From Asticcacaulis excentricus CB 48 (GTDB taxonomy: Bacteria > Pseudomonadota > Alphaproteobacteria > Caulobacterales > Caulobacteraceae), in the NCBI RefSeq assembly GCF_000175215.2, contig NC_014816.1:1113001-1177000 (forward strand): 64,000 bases of DNA. Direction: 5' to 3'. Below are positions 41,899-50,296 of the stretch, piece after piece. Within the stretch, counting starts at the first letter, position 1, and every line of letters begins with the position of its first letter. Made by a program: the position numbers and the translations under genes. Under the pieces are notes generated by a model. That model saw only the letters and a program-made list of their open reading frames with translations. It was not told the origin of the DNA and made no database searches.

Positions 41899-42714
41899 TT
41901 AGCGCTCCGGACGCGTAAGTATCCAGGTGAGCGCTTCTATCTGTTCCTTCAGGGCGGCGACCTCCGTCGTTAGCTCACCAATGGCTTTGGCCTCCGTGGG
42001 AGGGGGCGACGGCGAGCATTTTTCCGCCTGAACTCGTTGCATGGCCTCCAGCATCACGCCGATAAACAGGTTCAACACGGTAAAGGTCGCCACCAGAATG
42101 AAGACGATTATGAAGGGAATGGCGGCGGCGTGGGTCGCTGCCAGACTGCGCGCGATGTCGGCCCAGCCTTCGAGCGTCATGATCTGGAACAGGCTGAACA
42201 GCGAGGCATCCAGCGTGCCGAACCATTGCGGGTGCGTGGCCCCGAACAGCTGGCTGGCCATCACCGCCGAGACGTAATAGATGATCACCAGTATCGCCCC
42301 GATGGACCCTATTCCGGGCAGGGCCGCCACTATGCCGCCGATGACACGTCGCAGGCTGGGGAAAACAGAAATCAATCGCAACACCCGCAGCACCCTGAGG
42401 GCGCGCAGGACGCTGAAGGCGCCTGCGGCGGGCACAAGAGACACGATGATGATGCTCGCATCAAATAGGTTCCACGGGTCGCGAAAGAACCGCCAGCCCT
42501 GCGCAAACAGACGCATACACAATTCAACCACAAACACAGACAACAGGATCTGATCGATGTAAGACAGAAATGCACCGGTCGAGGCCACGATGGCGGGATA
42601 GGTCTCTAGCCCAAGAACTATCGCGTTGAGAATAACCAACGTGACGACCGTGGCGGTAAAGGCGGGGTGTTCGATGATCGTCAAAACCTGACGCCGTGTG
42701 TATTTGAGCGTCAT
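41899..42714 (-). CDS. Voltage-gated cation channel, NaChBac/NavBac type
   Basis: A 271-residue single-domain six-helix channel. S4 carries regularly spaced Arg residues (LRALRVLRVLRLISVFPSLRRV, about residues 100-121). The pore helix and selectivity filter read FQIMTLEGWADIARS; NavBac sodium channels have LESWAS at this place, so Gly replaces Ser and Asp replaces Ser, which could alter ion selectivity. The C-terminus ends in a coiled coil (IGELTTEVAALKEQIEALTWIL), as in other tetrameric bacterial channels. It is the last gene of a three-gene operon with 4-base overlaps, after TerC and a zinc ribbon protein. Confidence 0.9.
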   Translation of the reverse strand: MTLKYTRRQVLTIIEHPAFTATVVTLVILNAIVLGLETYPAIVASTGAFLSYIDQILLSVFVVELCMRLFAQGWRFFRDPWNLFDASIIIVSLVPAAGAFSVLRALRVLRVLRLISVFPSLRRVIGGIVAALPGIGSIGAILVIIYYVSAVMASQLFGATHPQWFGTLDASLFSLFQIMTLEGWADIARSLAATHAAAIPFIIVFILVATFTVLNLFIGVMLEAMQRVQAEKCSPSPPPTEAKAIGELTTEVAALKEQIEALTWILTRPER

Positions 42715-43694
42715 GACCTGTGGCCTCGCGATTTGCGGGTCATTATGAGGGAAATAAGCACACCGGCGGCAATCAGGCCCAGAGTCACCCCGAGCGAAAT
42801 ATTGGAGGGAAACTTCTCCAGACCCATCGCATCGGCGATGAAGGTCTTCGAGCCAATGAAGATCAACACGATGGCCAGCGCAGGCTTCAGATAGCGGAAG
42901 CGATGGATGATCGCCGCCAGCGCAAAGTACAAGGCGCGCAGACCCAGAATGGCGAAAATATTGCTGGTGAAGACGATGAATGGGTCCAGCGTGATGGTGA
43001 AGATGGCCGGCACGCTATCGACGGCAAAGATCAGATCAACAAATTCTATCAGGGCCAGCGCGACGAGAAGCGGCGTAGCATAGGTGCGCCATTTGCCCGT
43101 TTTCGGATCGGGCTGACGGGTCAGGAACTTCTGCCCGTCAAGGCCGGCGCTGATTGGAAAGATCCGCCGCATCAGCTTCAGCAGCGGATTGTTGCCAATG
43201 TCGGGGTGCTTGTCGCCGACAAACAGCATCTTGATGCCGGTGAAAATCAAGAAGACGGCGAAAACGTAAAGCACCCAGCTGTATTGGGATACCAGCGTGG
43301 CCCCCAGCGCGATCATTATACCGCGCAGGACGATAACGCCTAGTATCCCCCAAAACAGCACGCGGTGCTGATAGAGTGGCGGGATGGCAAAGTAGGTGAA
43401 TATCAGCGAGATAACGAAGACATTATCAAGCGCCAGAGTCTTTTCGACGATAAAGCCCGTCAGATATTCTTTACCGGCTTGATCGCCCAGCGACCACCAC
43501 ACCCACCCGCCAAAGGCCAGCGCGATGGCGATATAGAAGGCCGACATCCACAGGCTTTCGCGGATGCTGACCTCATGCGTCTTGCGATGCAGAATACCAA
43601 GATCAAAGGCCAAAAGCGCAACGACGATGCCGACGAAACTGGCCCACATCCACAAGGGCTTGTCCATGACCGGCGTGACAAGAAACTCCATCAT
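42711..43694 (-). CDS. TerC/Alx family membrane protein
   Basis: A 327-residue integral membrane protein of the TerC family with about nine hydrophobic segments. The conserved Asp-containing helices are FIVEKTLALDNVFVISLIF near residue 82 and LIEFVDLIFAVDSVPAIF near residue 212. Relatives include Alx and MeeF/YceF-type exporters, implicated in manganese export and in loading metal onto secreted proteins. Start 43694 overlaps the stop of the zinc-ribbon gene (ATGA), and its stop overlaps the channel's start. No yybP-ykoY-like manganese riboswitch was recognised upstream. Confidence 0.92.
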   Translation of the reverse strand: MMEFLVTPVMDKPLWMWASFVGIVVALLAFDLGILHRKTHEVSIRESLWMSAFYIAIALAFGGWVWWSLGDQAGKEYLTGFIVEKTLALDNVFVISLIFTYFAIPPLYQHRVLFWGILGVIVLRGIMIALGATLVSQYSWVLYVFAVFLIFTGIKMLFVGDKHPDIGNNPLLKLMRRIFPISAGLDGQKFLTRQPDPKTGKWRTYATPLLVALALIEFVDLIFAVDSVPAIFTITLDPFIVFTSNIFAILGLRALYFALAAIIHRFRYLKPALAIVLIFIGSKTFIADAMGLEKFPSNISLGVTLGLIAAGVLISLIMTRKSRGHRS

Positions 43695-43918
43695 ACGGAT
43701 CGATCCTGTTCGTCAGAAAAAGGAAGGTTGTGCGGACGCGCAGGACGCTGACGGGCATAGAGGGGCATAAGTCCATCGAGGTTGAGCGCGACGATCTGGT
43801 TCATTTCGCCCTTATCGAGCCAGACGCCGCGACATTGCGGGCATTTGTCGATCCGAACGGGTCCGTGAGTCTTTTCCTTGAGCGGTATCTGGCAATCGGG
43901 ACAGCAGCGCAGGGGCAT
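43691..43918 (-). CDS. TFIIB-type zinc ribbon protein
   Basis: A 75-residue protein of the zf-TFIIB family. Two Cys pairs, CCPDCQIPL and KCPQCRGVWLDKGEMNQI, build one zinc ribbon; the GVWLDKGE phrase is the signature. Function unknown; small proteins of this type often sit beside membrane protein genes. It heads the operon with TerC and the voltage-gated channel, both joined by ATGA overlaps. Confidence 0.85.
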   Translation of the reverse strand: MPLRCCPDCQIPLKEKTHGPVRIDKCPQCRGVWLDKGEMNQIVALNLDGLMPLYARQRPARPHNLPFSDEQDRSV

Positions 43919-44157
43919 GGGTCGCCTGTTTGAAATGAATGTTAACCTGCCCGTTCTAGCGCGACCCCCTGCTGCGTTTCCGTTGGGAAGTCGGGCGGAT
44001 GGCGCTGTTTTTCCGTCGCGTCATTTTTACAGCGCGTTTACGGCCCGGCGGCGCGAAAACAGCGATCTCGGGCACCGTTCGATACAGCGCTTTGGCGCAT
44101 CCGCACGCTAGGGTTAAGGGGCTCGAAACGAGAGCGAACCCCTCAAAGGAGATGACA

Positions 44158-44913
44158 ATGCAACCCCGCGGCCACTCCCGCGACCTGTTCAATGGCAGCG
44201 GAGGTACCACCAGAACCCTAGCCCTAGACGCCGATCTGCGCCGCTACATGATGGGTATATATAACCGTATGGGTCTGGCCTTGCTAATCTCAGGCGGTGT
44301 CGCCTTTCTGGCGGCGCAGTCCCCCGGCTTCATTAGTGCGGTTTACGTCATGTCAGGCGACCGCATTAGCGGTCTGACGGGCCTCGGATGGGGTCTGGCC
44401 TTTGCACCTCTGGCGATGGCCATGGTGTTAGGCTTCGGGGTGATGCGCATGAGCCTCGCCACGGCGCAATTCAGCTTCTGGATCTTCGCTGCCATTATGG
44501 GCCTGTCGCTGACTTCAATCGTGCTGGCCTACACCGGTGCTTCTATTGCGCAGGCCTTTCTGATCACAGCGATCACCTTCGGCCTGACCAGTTTTTGGGG
44601 CTACACAACCAAGCAGGACCTAACGCGTTTCGGCGGGTTTCTCATGATGGCCGTCATCGGCCTTATCGTTGCCAGTCTGGTCAACCTCTTGCTCCAGAGT
44701 TCGTGGCTGCAACTGGCCTTGTCGGCTCTCGGAGTGCTGATCTTCACCGCGCTGACAGCTTTCGACACGCAACGCCTGAAGGGTCTTTACTATGACTTGT
44801 CCGATCAGGGGGAGACCCGCGGCAAGATCATGATCCTGGGGGCCCTGTCGCTTTACATCAACGTCATCAACATCTTCACCAGCCTGCTGCACCTATCCGG
44901 TGAGCGGCGATAA
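44158..44913 (+). CDS. Bax inhibitor-1 family membrane protein (YbhL/YccA type)
   Basis: A 251-residue membrane protein with seven hydrophobic segments. The BI-1 signature is visible in LRRYMMGIYNRMGLALLISGGVAF at the N-terminus, FWGYTTKQDLTRFGGFLMMAVIG, and TAFDTQRLKGLYYD near the end, where Asp residues form the proton-sensitive latch of calcium-leak members. Bacterial members either modulate FtsH (YccA) or leak Ca2+ (BsYetJ). ATG 44158 is chosen over 44152 for its spacing from AAAGGAG. A 57-residue reading frame follows after 15 bases. Confidence 0.9.
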   Translation: MQPRGHSRDLFNGSGGTTRTLALDADLRRYMMGIYNRMGLALLISGGVAFLAAQSPGFISAVYVMSGDRISGLTGLGWGLAFAPLAMAMVLGFGVMRMSLATAQFSFWIFAAIMGLSLTSIVLAYTGASIAQAFLITAITFGLTSFWGYTTKQDLTRFGGFLMMAVIGLIVASLVNLLLQSSWLQLALSALGVLIFTALTAFDTQRLKGLYYDLSDQGETRGKIMILGALSLYINVINIFTSLLHLSGERR

Positions 44914-44928
44914 CCGGGAGAGACGACC

Positions 44929-45102
44929 ATGGACTACGATGATTTTTACTTCGACGAAACTGGCAATCCTTACCGCGAGCGCCGCTCCCGCCGGGCCGCC
45001 GAACGCGAAGAAGACATCCTGATCGACACTCTGAGTTTCCGCTCCTCTCGCCGCGAGGCCCGCAAGCGCACCGAGCGCATGAACAACAGATTGTTGCGTT
45101 AA
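44929..45102 (+). CDS. Small charged protein of 57 residues
   Basis: The frame from ATG 44929 to TAA 45100-45102 begins MDYDDFYFDETGNPYRERRS and is rich in Arg and Glu, with FRSSRREARKRTERM towards the end. It has a good ribosome site (GGGAGAG at 44917-44923), lies 15 bases after the Bax-inhibitor-1 gene and uses codons like its neighbours. There is no membrane segment or known domain. Probably a real small cytosolic protein, made from the same mRNA. Confidence 0.6.
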   Translation: MDYDDFYFDETGNPYRERRSRRAAEREEDILIDTLSFRSSRREARKRTERMNNRLLR

Positions 45103-45108
45103 AGGGAT

Positions 45109-45253
45109 CGGTTCCCGCGCCATCGCCCCCCCCAGCGCAGGGAACCGTTTTCGCCCGGACCGGCTGAATGAAGTCGGATCACGGGCCGTCCAGCGGTAGG
45201 AGAGACCGCTGCGGGAAGCCGCCGGGCTGGTGCACCGGCGGCTTCCATTTTTT
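45109..45253 (+). ncRNA. Hairpin-rich 3' region or RNA element ending in a terminator
   Basis: Three successive hairpins fill this gap: CGGTTCCCGCGC with GCGCAGGGAACCG (45109-45147, followed by TTTT), CAGCGGT/ACCGCTG around seven bases (45191-45211), and the strong terminator GGAAGCCGCCG/CGGCGGCTTCC (45214-45246) followed by ATTTTTT. The first and last can each act as a terminator for the Bax-inhibitor-1 operon, and the middle may be part of a folded element. A conserved RNA motif named after ybhL, a Bax-inhibitor-1 gene, has been described in Alphaproteobacteria; I cannot tell whether this is one. Confidence 0.4.
45214..45253 (+). terminator. Strong intrinsic terminator
   Basis: An 11-bp GC-rich perfect stem (45214-45224 with 45236-45246), an 11-base loop and the tail ATTTTTTG. 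It insulates the sensor kinase gene at 45328. Confidence 0.9.
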
Positions 45254-45327
45254 GATGAAGCGCCTCTCACGGTTTCGACCGACAGTTCCGCTGTCCTTTC
45301 GCCCCAAACGGATTTAGGCTCGGCCTC

Positions 45328-46848
45328 ATGCGACTGCCTCCCTTTCTGGATCATCCTCCCTTGCCGGTGCCGCGCGGCCAGCGTGCACTGTGGCAAGAAG
45401 CAGTGCTGAGCCTTGTCATGGTGTTTGCGGCCGCCTGCGTCAGTTATGTTCTGATGCAGTCCGGCTTTCCCTCGCCCGAAGCCTTGAGCATCCTATTTGT
45501 CCTGCCTGTTTTGGCGGCGGCGATCTTTCTTGATCTGCGGCTGGCGCTGGTGACCGTGGCCTTGAGCGTAATCACCTACAATCTGGTCCTGTTGCCGCCC
45601 TTTTGGACCTTCGACCTGACCAACCCTCAGGCGTTAGCTAAGATTGTCGTGCTGCTCATCGTCACCCTGGTGGTCAGCGCCCTAACGACGCGCCTGCGCC
45701 GGATCACGGGCGAAAGTCAGGCGCGTGAAAACGTCTTGAGGGGGCTTTATCAACTTAATCAGGATCTTGTCGGTAAAACTACAGTGGCACAGGTGCAGGC
45801 GGCTAGCGAAGCCTGTCTGAGCGCACTGACGACGGTGCCCTGTCAGATTTGGTATAAGGATGTGCCCGTCGATGATCCTTTATTGTCCGAAGCGGCGCAG
45901 GAAGGCGCGTCAGCCGGGGCCGGTCAGGAGCTGGCGCCGCACGATCCGCGCCTGATCCTGCCCCTGATCGACGGAGAAAAGACGCTGGGGGTGCTAGTCT
46001 TTACGCCGCAAGACCGCGTGCCGTTTCCGGTTGAACTCTACCCCCCCAGCCTGTTGCCGACCCTGGCCGCGCAGGTCGCCAATGCCCTCAGCCGCGCCGC
46101 TTTGGCCGAAGCGCACGAACAGCAGGCGCGTCAGGCTGATCGCGAGCGCTTCATGAGCGCCATGCTGTCGTCGCTGTCGCATGACTTCAAGACGCCGCTG
46201 GTCGGCATAGTTGGCGCATTGGAAGCGCTTGAAGGCCGCGTTGATAGCGAGGCGAGGGACATCGTCGCGGATGGTTTGGCCGAAGCCTTGAGGCTGAACC
46301 GTTATGTGGTGAATCTGGTCGAGATCAGTCGGCTTGAGGCAGGTGTGCGACCACGCAGCGAGCCCTTGCATATCCGCGACGCCATCTCAGGGGTTTTACG
46401 TACCCTGCGCCCCCTGATCGGCCGCCAGAAGTTCCGCATTACGGTTGAAGCGGGGTTTCCGCTTCTCAACCTCAATGCCTCGTTGTTTGACCTTGTTTTG
46501 CTGAACCTGATTGAAAACGCGCTCAAATACGGTCCGGCCGAAGGCGAGATCACCATTGATGCCCGCGTCACTTCGGACAGTGTTGAAATTGATGTCGATG
46601 ATGAGGGAGCGGGCATTCCGCCGCCTCTGCGCGAGCCGGTTTTCACCAAGTTTTACCGGGCGGTCGAAGGCGATCGCAAGATAGCCGGCACGGGGCTGGG
46701 GCTTTACATCTGCCGCGAGATCGTGGCCTCCTATGGCGGGCGTATCGAGGCCATAGACCCACCCGATGGCACAGGGGCCTGTATGCGCGTCTGGCTGCCG
46801 GAAGCGGCAACGCTGCGTCTGGCGACCTTTGAGGAGGAGACGGAATGA
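45328..46848 (+). CDS. KdpD-like sensor histidine kinase lacking the N-terminal KdpD domain
   Basis: A 506-residue kinase made only of the C-terminal half of KdpD: a DUF4118-type block of membrane helices (about 25-115), a GAF-like domain (about 140-260), the HisKA domain with SLSHDFKTPLVGIVGALE (phosphorylated His near residue 287), and HATPase with NLIENALKYGP and GTGLGLYICREI. The cytosolic KdpD/USP sensor domains (normally about 370 residues) are absent, so it cannot sense K+ or c-di-AMP like full KdpD. It is followed by its response regulator with a 4-base overlap. No kdpABC is nearby; the target is unknown. Confidence 0.9.
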   Translation: MRLPPFLDHPPLPVPRGQRALWQEAVLSLVMVFAAACVSYVLMQSGFPSPEALSILFVLPVLAAAIFLDLRLALVTVALSVITYNLVLLPPFWTFDLTNPQALAKIVVLLIVTLVVSALTTRLRRITGESQARENVLRGLYQLNQDLVGKTTVAQVQAASEACLSALTTVPCQIWYKDVPVDDPLLSEAAQEGASAGAGQELAPHDPRLILPLIDGEKTLGVLVFTPQDRVPFPVELYPPSLLPTLAAQVANALSRAALAEAHEQQARQADRERFMSAMLSSLSHDFKTPLVGIVGALEALEGRVDSEARDIVADGLAEALRLNRYVVNLVEISRLEAGVRPRSEPLHIRDAISGVLRTLRPLIGRQKFRITVEAGFPLLNLNASLFDLVLLNLIENALKYGPAEGEITIDARVTSDSVEIDVDDEGAGIPPPLREPVFTKFYRAVEGDRKIAGTGLGLYICREIVASYGGRIEAIDPPDGTGACMRVWLPEAATLRLATFEEETE

Positions 46849-47549
46849 GCGGTTTGCAGCCCAAGGTGCTGGTCATCGAAGACGACCCTCAGATCCGCAA
46901 ATTTTTGACCATCACCCTGACCTCTCACGACTATACGGTCATTCCGGCCGAGACAGGACGCGAAGGCATTCGTTTGGCGACCTCGGTCAAGCCAGACGCG
47001 GTGCTGTTGGACCTTGGTTTGCCCGATATCGATGGCACGGAGGTGATCGGCTCCATCCGCAGCTGGTCCAAAATGCCGATTCTGGTCGTGTCGGTGCGCG
47101 ATCAGGAAGAGGAAAAGGTGAAGGCGTTTGATCTGGGGGCGAATGACTTCGTCACCAAGCCCTTTGGCACGGCGGAGCTGATGGCGCGCCTGCGGGCCTC
47201 CTTACGCGACTCCATCGTTGCTTCCGTCGAAGATACGCGGGTCGAGGTCGGCGATCTCTGTATCGATTTGGCGGCGCATAAGGTGTCCGTCCGCGACACC
47301 CCCATCAAGCTGTCGCCCAAGGAGTTCGCCCTTCTGAAGGTTCTGGCCACACACGCCGGAAAACTGCTCACTCACAAATACCTGATGCAGAAAGTATGGG
47401 GCGAGGCTCAGGCCGACGACAACCAGTATCTGCGCATCTATATCGCCCAGCTCCGCCAGAAGCTTGAAATCGACCCGGCGCGCGATCATTTTATCGTCAA
47501 TGAGCCTGGCATTGGCTACCGGCTGGAAACGCCTGCCAGATCGCACTGA
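46845..47549 (+). CDS. KdpE-like OmpR family response regulator
   Basis: A 234-residue response regulator: receiver with VLVIEDDPQIRKFL (acidic pocket), phosphorylated Asp in AVLLDLGLPDIDGTE near residue 57, Lys in FVTKPFGTAEL, and an OmpR-type winged helix (KLSPKEFALLKVLATHAGKLLTHKYLMQKVWG). Start overlaps the kinase stop (ATGA). Sequence is nearest to KdpE by eye. It should be phosphorylated by the kinase upstream and bind promoters elsewhere. Confidence 0.92.
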   Translation: MSGLQPKVLVIEDDPQIRKFLTITLTSHDYTVIPAETGREGIRLATSVKPDAVLLDLGLPDIDGTEVIGSIRSWSKMPILVVSVRDQEEEKVKAFDLGANDFVTKPFGTAELMARLRASLRDSIVASVEDTRVEVGDLCIDLAAHKVSVRDTPIKLSPKEFALLKVLATHAGKLLTHKYLMQKVWGEAQADDNQYLRIYIAQLRQKLEIDPARDHFIVNEPGIGYRLETPARSH

Positions 47550-47724
47550 ACCTTTAAGCGGGCCCAGGTCTCGTGGCGCCAGCACAGGCAGCGGTGGTGT
47601 CAACAGGCTGGGGGCCGTATCCAAACGGTCACGTGCCCTATAAATTTACGAGTTGTCTGGTAATTCCGTTTAATTTTTTAAGGCTTGCCCTGTAAGCCGA
47701 GGAGATCAACCTGACCCAATAGCC

Positions 47725-48141
47725 ATGATTACCACTGTATCTTCACCTTTTCATCATGAGCTGCCTTATCTGACGGTGTGTGGTGCAGCAGTGATCGTCT
47801 TCGCTCTGGGGACCGTTGAGAAGGTGATGCGCCTACGCAAGGCGACGAGGGGTACGGACGACTTTTTCGCCCGCTATGAGCGTCTGGGACTGGGCATGGC
47901 CTTTCTGACCGAAGGTTTGGCCGTGGCGGCTATCATCACGGGCTGGGCCCTGTTGCCGGCGGTCGTGGGGCTGGTCGGTTATATTGTGGTCGTGGCGGCC
48001 TGTAGTCTGAACGATGAGAGTGAGGACCGCGTTTCGCTGTTTTCGGTGGAGACGCTGCGGACGGATCTGGCGCTGGTCGGGTTGCTGGTCGTTCTGCTGA
48101 CCATCGCCTATTCGCTGCGACTGGCACACGGAAGCGCATGA
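47725..48141 (+). CDS. Small multi-pass membrane protein
   Basis: A 138-residue protein with four hydrophobic segments (about 15-33, 57-75, 77-95, 112-132) and a short acidic loop SLNDESEDRV. No family was recognised. Its stop codon overlaps the start of a 57-residue reading frame (ATGA). It lies downstream of the KdpE-like gene but 175 bases away, so a separate transcript is likely. Confidence 0.65.
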   Translation: MITTVSSPFHHELPYLTVCGAAVIVFALGTVEKVMRLRKATRGTDDFFARYERLGLGMAFLTEGLAVAAIITGWALLPAVVGLVGYIVVVAACSLNDESEDRVSLFSVETLRTDLALVGLLVVLLTIAYSLRLAHGSA

Positions 48142-48311
48142 ATCTTCGGCAATCTCAGTCTGTGATCCTCCTGCACCGGCTTCGGCTGCGCGCGCGCCGC
48201 TTGCGGGACGTCAATCAAAAGGCCGGAAATGCGTCAGTTGCGCAGATCTACGCCCGCATTGATCGCTGGCTGGAAGGGCAGATGGTCCACGCGATGGCGG
48301 CGAAGCGATAA
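48138..48311 (+). CDS. Small basic protein of 57 residues (putative)
   Basis: A frame from ATG 48138 to TAA 48309-48311 overlaps the upstream membrane protein's stop by 4 bases, the usual mark of translational coupling in this genome. The product is Arg-rich and probably helical (LLHRLRLRARRLRDVNQ, YARIDRWLEGQMVH). No homology recognised. The overlap is the main reason to believe it; it may also be chance. Confidence 0.42.
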   Translation: MNLRQSQSVILLHRLRLRARRLRDVNQKAGNASVAQIYARIDRWLEGQMVHAMAAKR

Positions 48312-48428
48312 GCGATATGCAGCCGTGTGGGTCACTATGCACGCTTTTTTTCAAAATCCGGGGATAATGCGTATTTGCCGCTTCACAAAGCCGCCAAGGC
48401 TTGCTAAGTGGCGCCCCTCCTGATGTGT

Positions 48429-48513
48429 GCGGTCGTGGCGGAATTGGTAGACGCGCAGCGTTGAGGTCGCTGTGCCGCAAGGCGTGGAAGTTCGAGTCTT
48501 CTCGACCGCACCA
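48429..48513 (+). tRNA. tRNA-Leu (anticodon GAG)
   Basis: An 85-base class II tRNA: acceptor GCGGTCG/CGACCGC, anticodon stem CAGCG/CGCTG with loop TTGAGGT (anticodon GAG), a long variable arm GCC-GCAA-GGC, T arm GGAAG-TTCGAGT-CTTCT, and encoded ACCA. It reads CUC and CUU. A terminator follows immediately. Confidence 0.96.
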
Positions 48514-48521
48514 TCCGGATC

Positions 48522-48559
48522 AAAAAAGGTTTTGAGGCACCACCTCAAGACCTTTTTTT
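48522..48559 (+). terminator. Terminator of tRNA-Leu
   Basis: AAAAAAGGTTTTGAGG (48522-48537) pairs with CCTCAAGACCTTTTTT (48543-48558) with one G-T pair, nine bases after the CCA end. Confidence 0.9.
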
Positions 48560-48672
48560 GTGTCTGTTTGCGGGCGAAACCGGTTGCAATCCCTAGGGAT
48601 TCGGCTCAGTCTCTGCCTCCGTAAAAAGGTGTATGTCCAAGGGGATATCGCGATGAACAGGGAGGGGGAGAG

Positions 48673-50184
48673 TTGTCACAAAAGCCCGAACCTGAACTTG
48701 ATACCCTGGCGACGCCGCCCGATGAGTTGCGCGGGTCACTGAAGGCGCTGGCTGACGCCGTGGCGCGCGAATCTGCGGAGGCGGATGAACGTCTCGAACT
48801 GATCACTCCGGAACAGATCGAAGATTTCGCACTTCAGGACGATTATGCCCTTAATCCTGAATATATTCAGCTCGTTATCGACGCTGCCGATCGTAATGAT
48901 GGCTTACGTCTGCGTGATCTTCTAGACGCTCTGCGCCCGGCTGATGTTGCCGATCTGTTGGGCTTCCTGTCTGAAGATTATCGTGAGCAGGTCATTCCGT
49001 GGATTCCGGCTGACGCCCTGCCGGACGTGCTGCCGGAACTGGATGATGGTATCCGTGAGGAGATCGTCGAGAACCTGCGCCCAGTCGATCTGGCCGAAGT
49101 ACTTCAAGAACTCGATTCCGACGATGCTGCGGCTGTGTTCGAGGACATGGAGGCCGAGCAGCAGCAGGCGGTTCTGGCGGCCATGGACCCCGAGGACCGT
49201 GAGGCCATGGTCACCTCTCTGGCTTTCGAGGAAGAGACCGCCGGCCGCCTGATGCAGCGCGAGGTGGTGGCTGCGCCCGACTTCTGGAATGTCGGCGATG
49301 CCATTGATCATATGCGGGCGCACGGCGCCGACCTGCCGGAACTCTTCTTCGACGTTTACGTGATTTCACCCACGCATAAGCCGATCGGCGCGCTGCCCGT
49401 GTCGCTGCTGATGCGGACACCACGCGAAGTCCGCCTATCGGCCATTATGGAACCGATCACCGAGATCGAGGTCCATTTGGATCAGGAGGAAGTGGCATAT
49501 ATCTTTGAAAAATATCATCTGATTTCGGCCCCGGTCGTTGATCAGGGTGGGCGGCTGGTCGGTCAGATCACCGTCGATGACATCGTGAACATCATTCAGG
49601 AAGAAAACCGCGAAGACATTTTGGCCTTGGCTGGTGTGTCGGATGAGGAGGGGCGTGACTCCACGGTGTTCGAAGTCGTGCGCTCGCGCCTGCCTTGGTT
49701 GTGCGTCAACCTTTTGACCGCCTTTGTCGCCTCGTCTTTGATCGGCATGTTTCAGAGCGAAATCGAAAAGCTGGTGGCGCTGGCCGTTCTGATGCCCATG
49801 GTGGCCTCGATCGGCGGCAATTCCGGCACGCAGGCCTTAACGGTCTCCGTGCGTGCACTGTCGGCGCGCGAGCTGACTACGGCCAATGCCTTGCGCACCG
49901 TCTGGCGTGAGGTGCGGGTGGGCTGGTTCAATGGCGCGGTCATCGCTGGCATCCTGGGCTGTGTCGCGGGAACCGTGTGGCAGAACCCCATGTTGGGGGT
50001 AACCATCGCTCTGGCGGTGCTAATCAACCTTACCGCAGCGGCGCTGGCCGGGACGCTGGTGCCGCTCACCTTGTCGAGGCTGGACCGTGATCCGGCGGTG
50101 GCGTCGCCCATTTTTGTGACCATGGTCACCGACTGCATAGGATTTTTTAGTTTCCTAGGGCTGGCGGCGATAATTCTGTTGTAA
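48673..50184 (+). CDS. mgtE: Magnesium transporter MgtE
   Basis: A 503-residue Mg2+ channel of standard build. N-terminal MgtE_N superhelix (about 60-190, with ADVADLLGFLSEDYREQVI and repeated LPELDD, VLQELDSDDAA), two CBS domains (about 195-320) that sense Mg2+, a plug helix, and five membrane helices from about 340 on with the pore signature PMVASIGGNSGTQALTVSVRAL. The start is a TTG at 48673 with the very strong ribosome site GGAGGGGGAG; an ATG at 48654 is out of frame. Single gene between the tRNA-Leu terminator and spmX. Confidence 0.93.
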   Translation: MSQKPEPELDTLATPPDELRGSLKALADAVARESAEADERLELITPEQIEDFALQDDYALNPEYIQLVIDAADRNDGLRLRDLLDALRPADVADLLGFLSEDYREQVIPWIPADALPDVLPELDDGIREEIVENLRPVDLAEVLQELDSDDAAAVFEDMEAEQQQAVLAAMDPEDREAMVTSLAFEEETAGRLMQREVVAAPDFWNVGDAIDHMRAHGADLPELFFDVYVISPTHKPIGALPVSLLMRTPREVRLSAIMEPITEIEVHLDQEEVAYIFEKYHLISAPVVDQGGRLVGQITVDDIVNIIQEENREDILALAGVSDEEGRDSTVFEVVRSRLPWLCVNLLTAFVASSLIGMFQSEIEKLVALAVLMPMVASIGGNSGTQALTVSVRALSARELTTANALRTVWREVRVGWFNGAVIAGILGCVAGTVWQNPMLGVTIALAVLINLTAAALAGTLVPLTLSRLDRDPAVASPIFVTMVTDCIGFFSFLGLAAIILL

Positions 50185-50296
50185 AAACGTAAGAGCCTAT
50201 GGATAGCTAATCAGGCGGAATTAACCTTTTTTCTTAATCCTATCGGGGGCTCAAGCGTCCGAATGAGTTGAAAAAATGGTTCGGGGGGTGTCCGCA

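Noticed and set aside
45109..45253. Manganese (yybP-ykoY), cobalamin or SAH riboswitch upstream of the sensor kinase
   Set aside because: I looked for the conserved core sequences of these classes and did not find them; the hairpins are best read as belonging to the end of the preceding operon.
44893..45396. A 167-codon leftward frame over the small gene and hairpin region after Bax-inhibitor-1
   Set aside because: It is antisense to a better-supported small gene and to three hairpins, has no recognisable domain and an odd Arg/Ser-rich composition.
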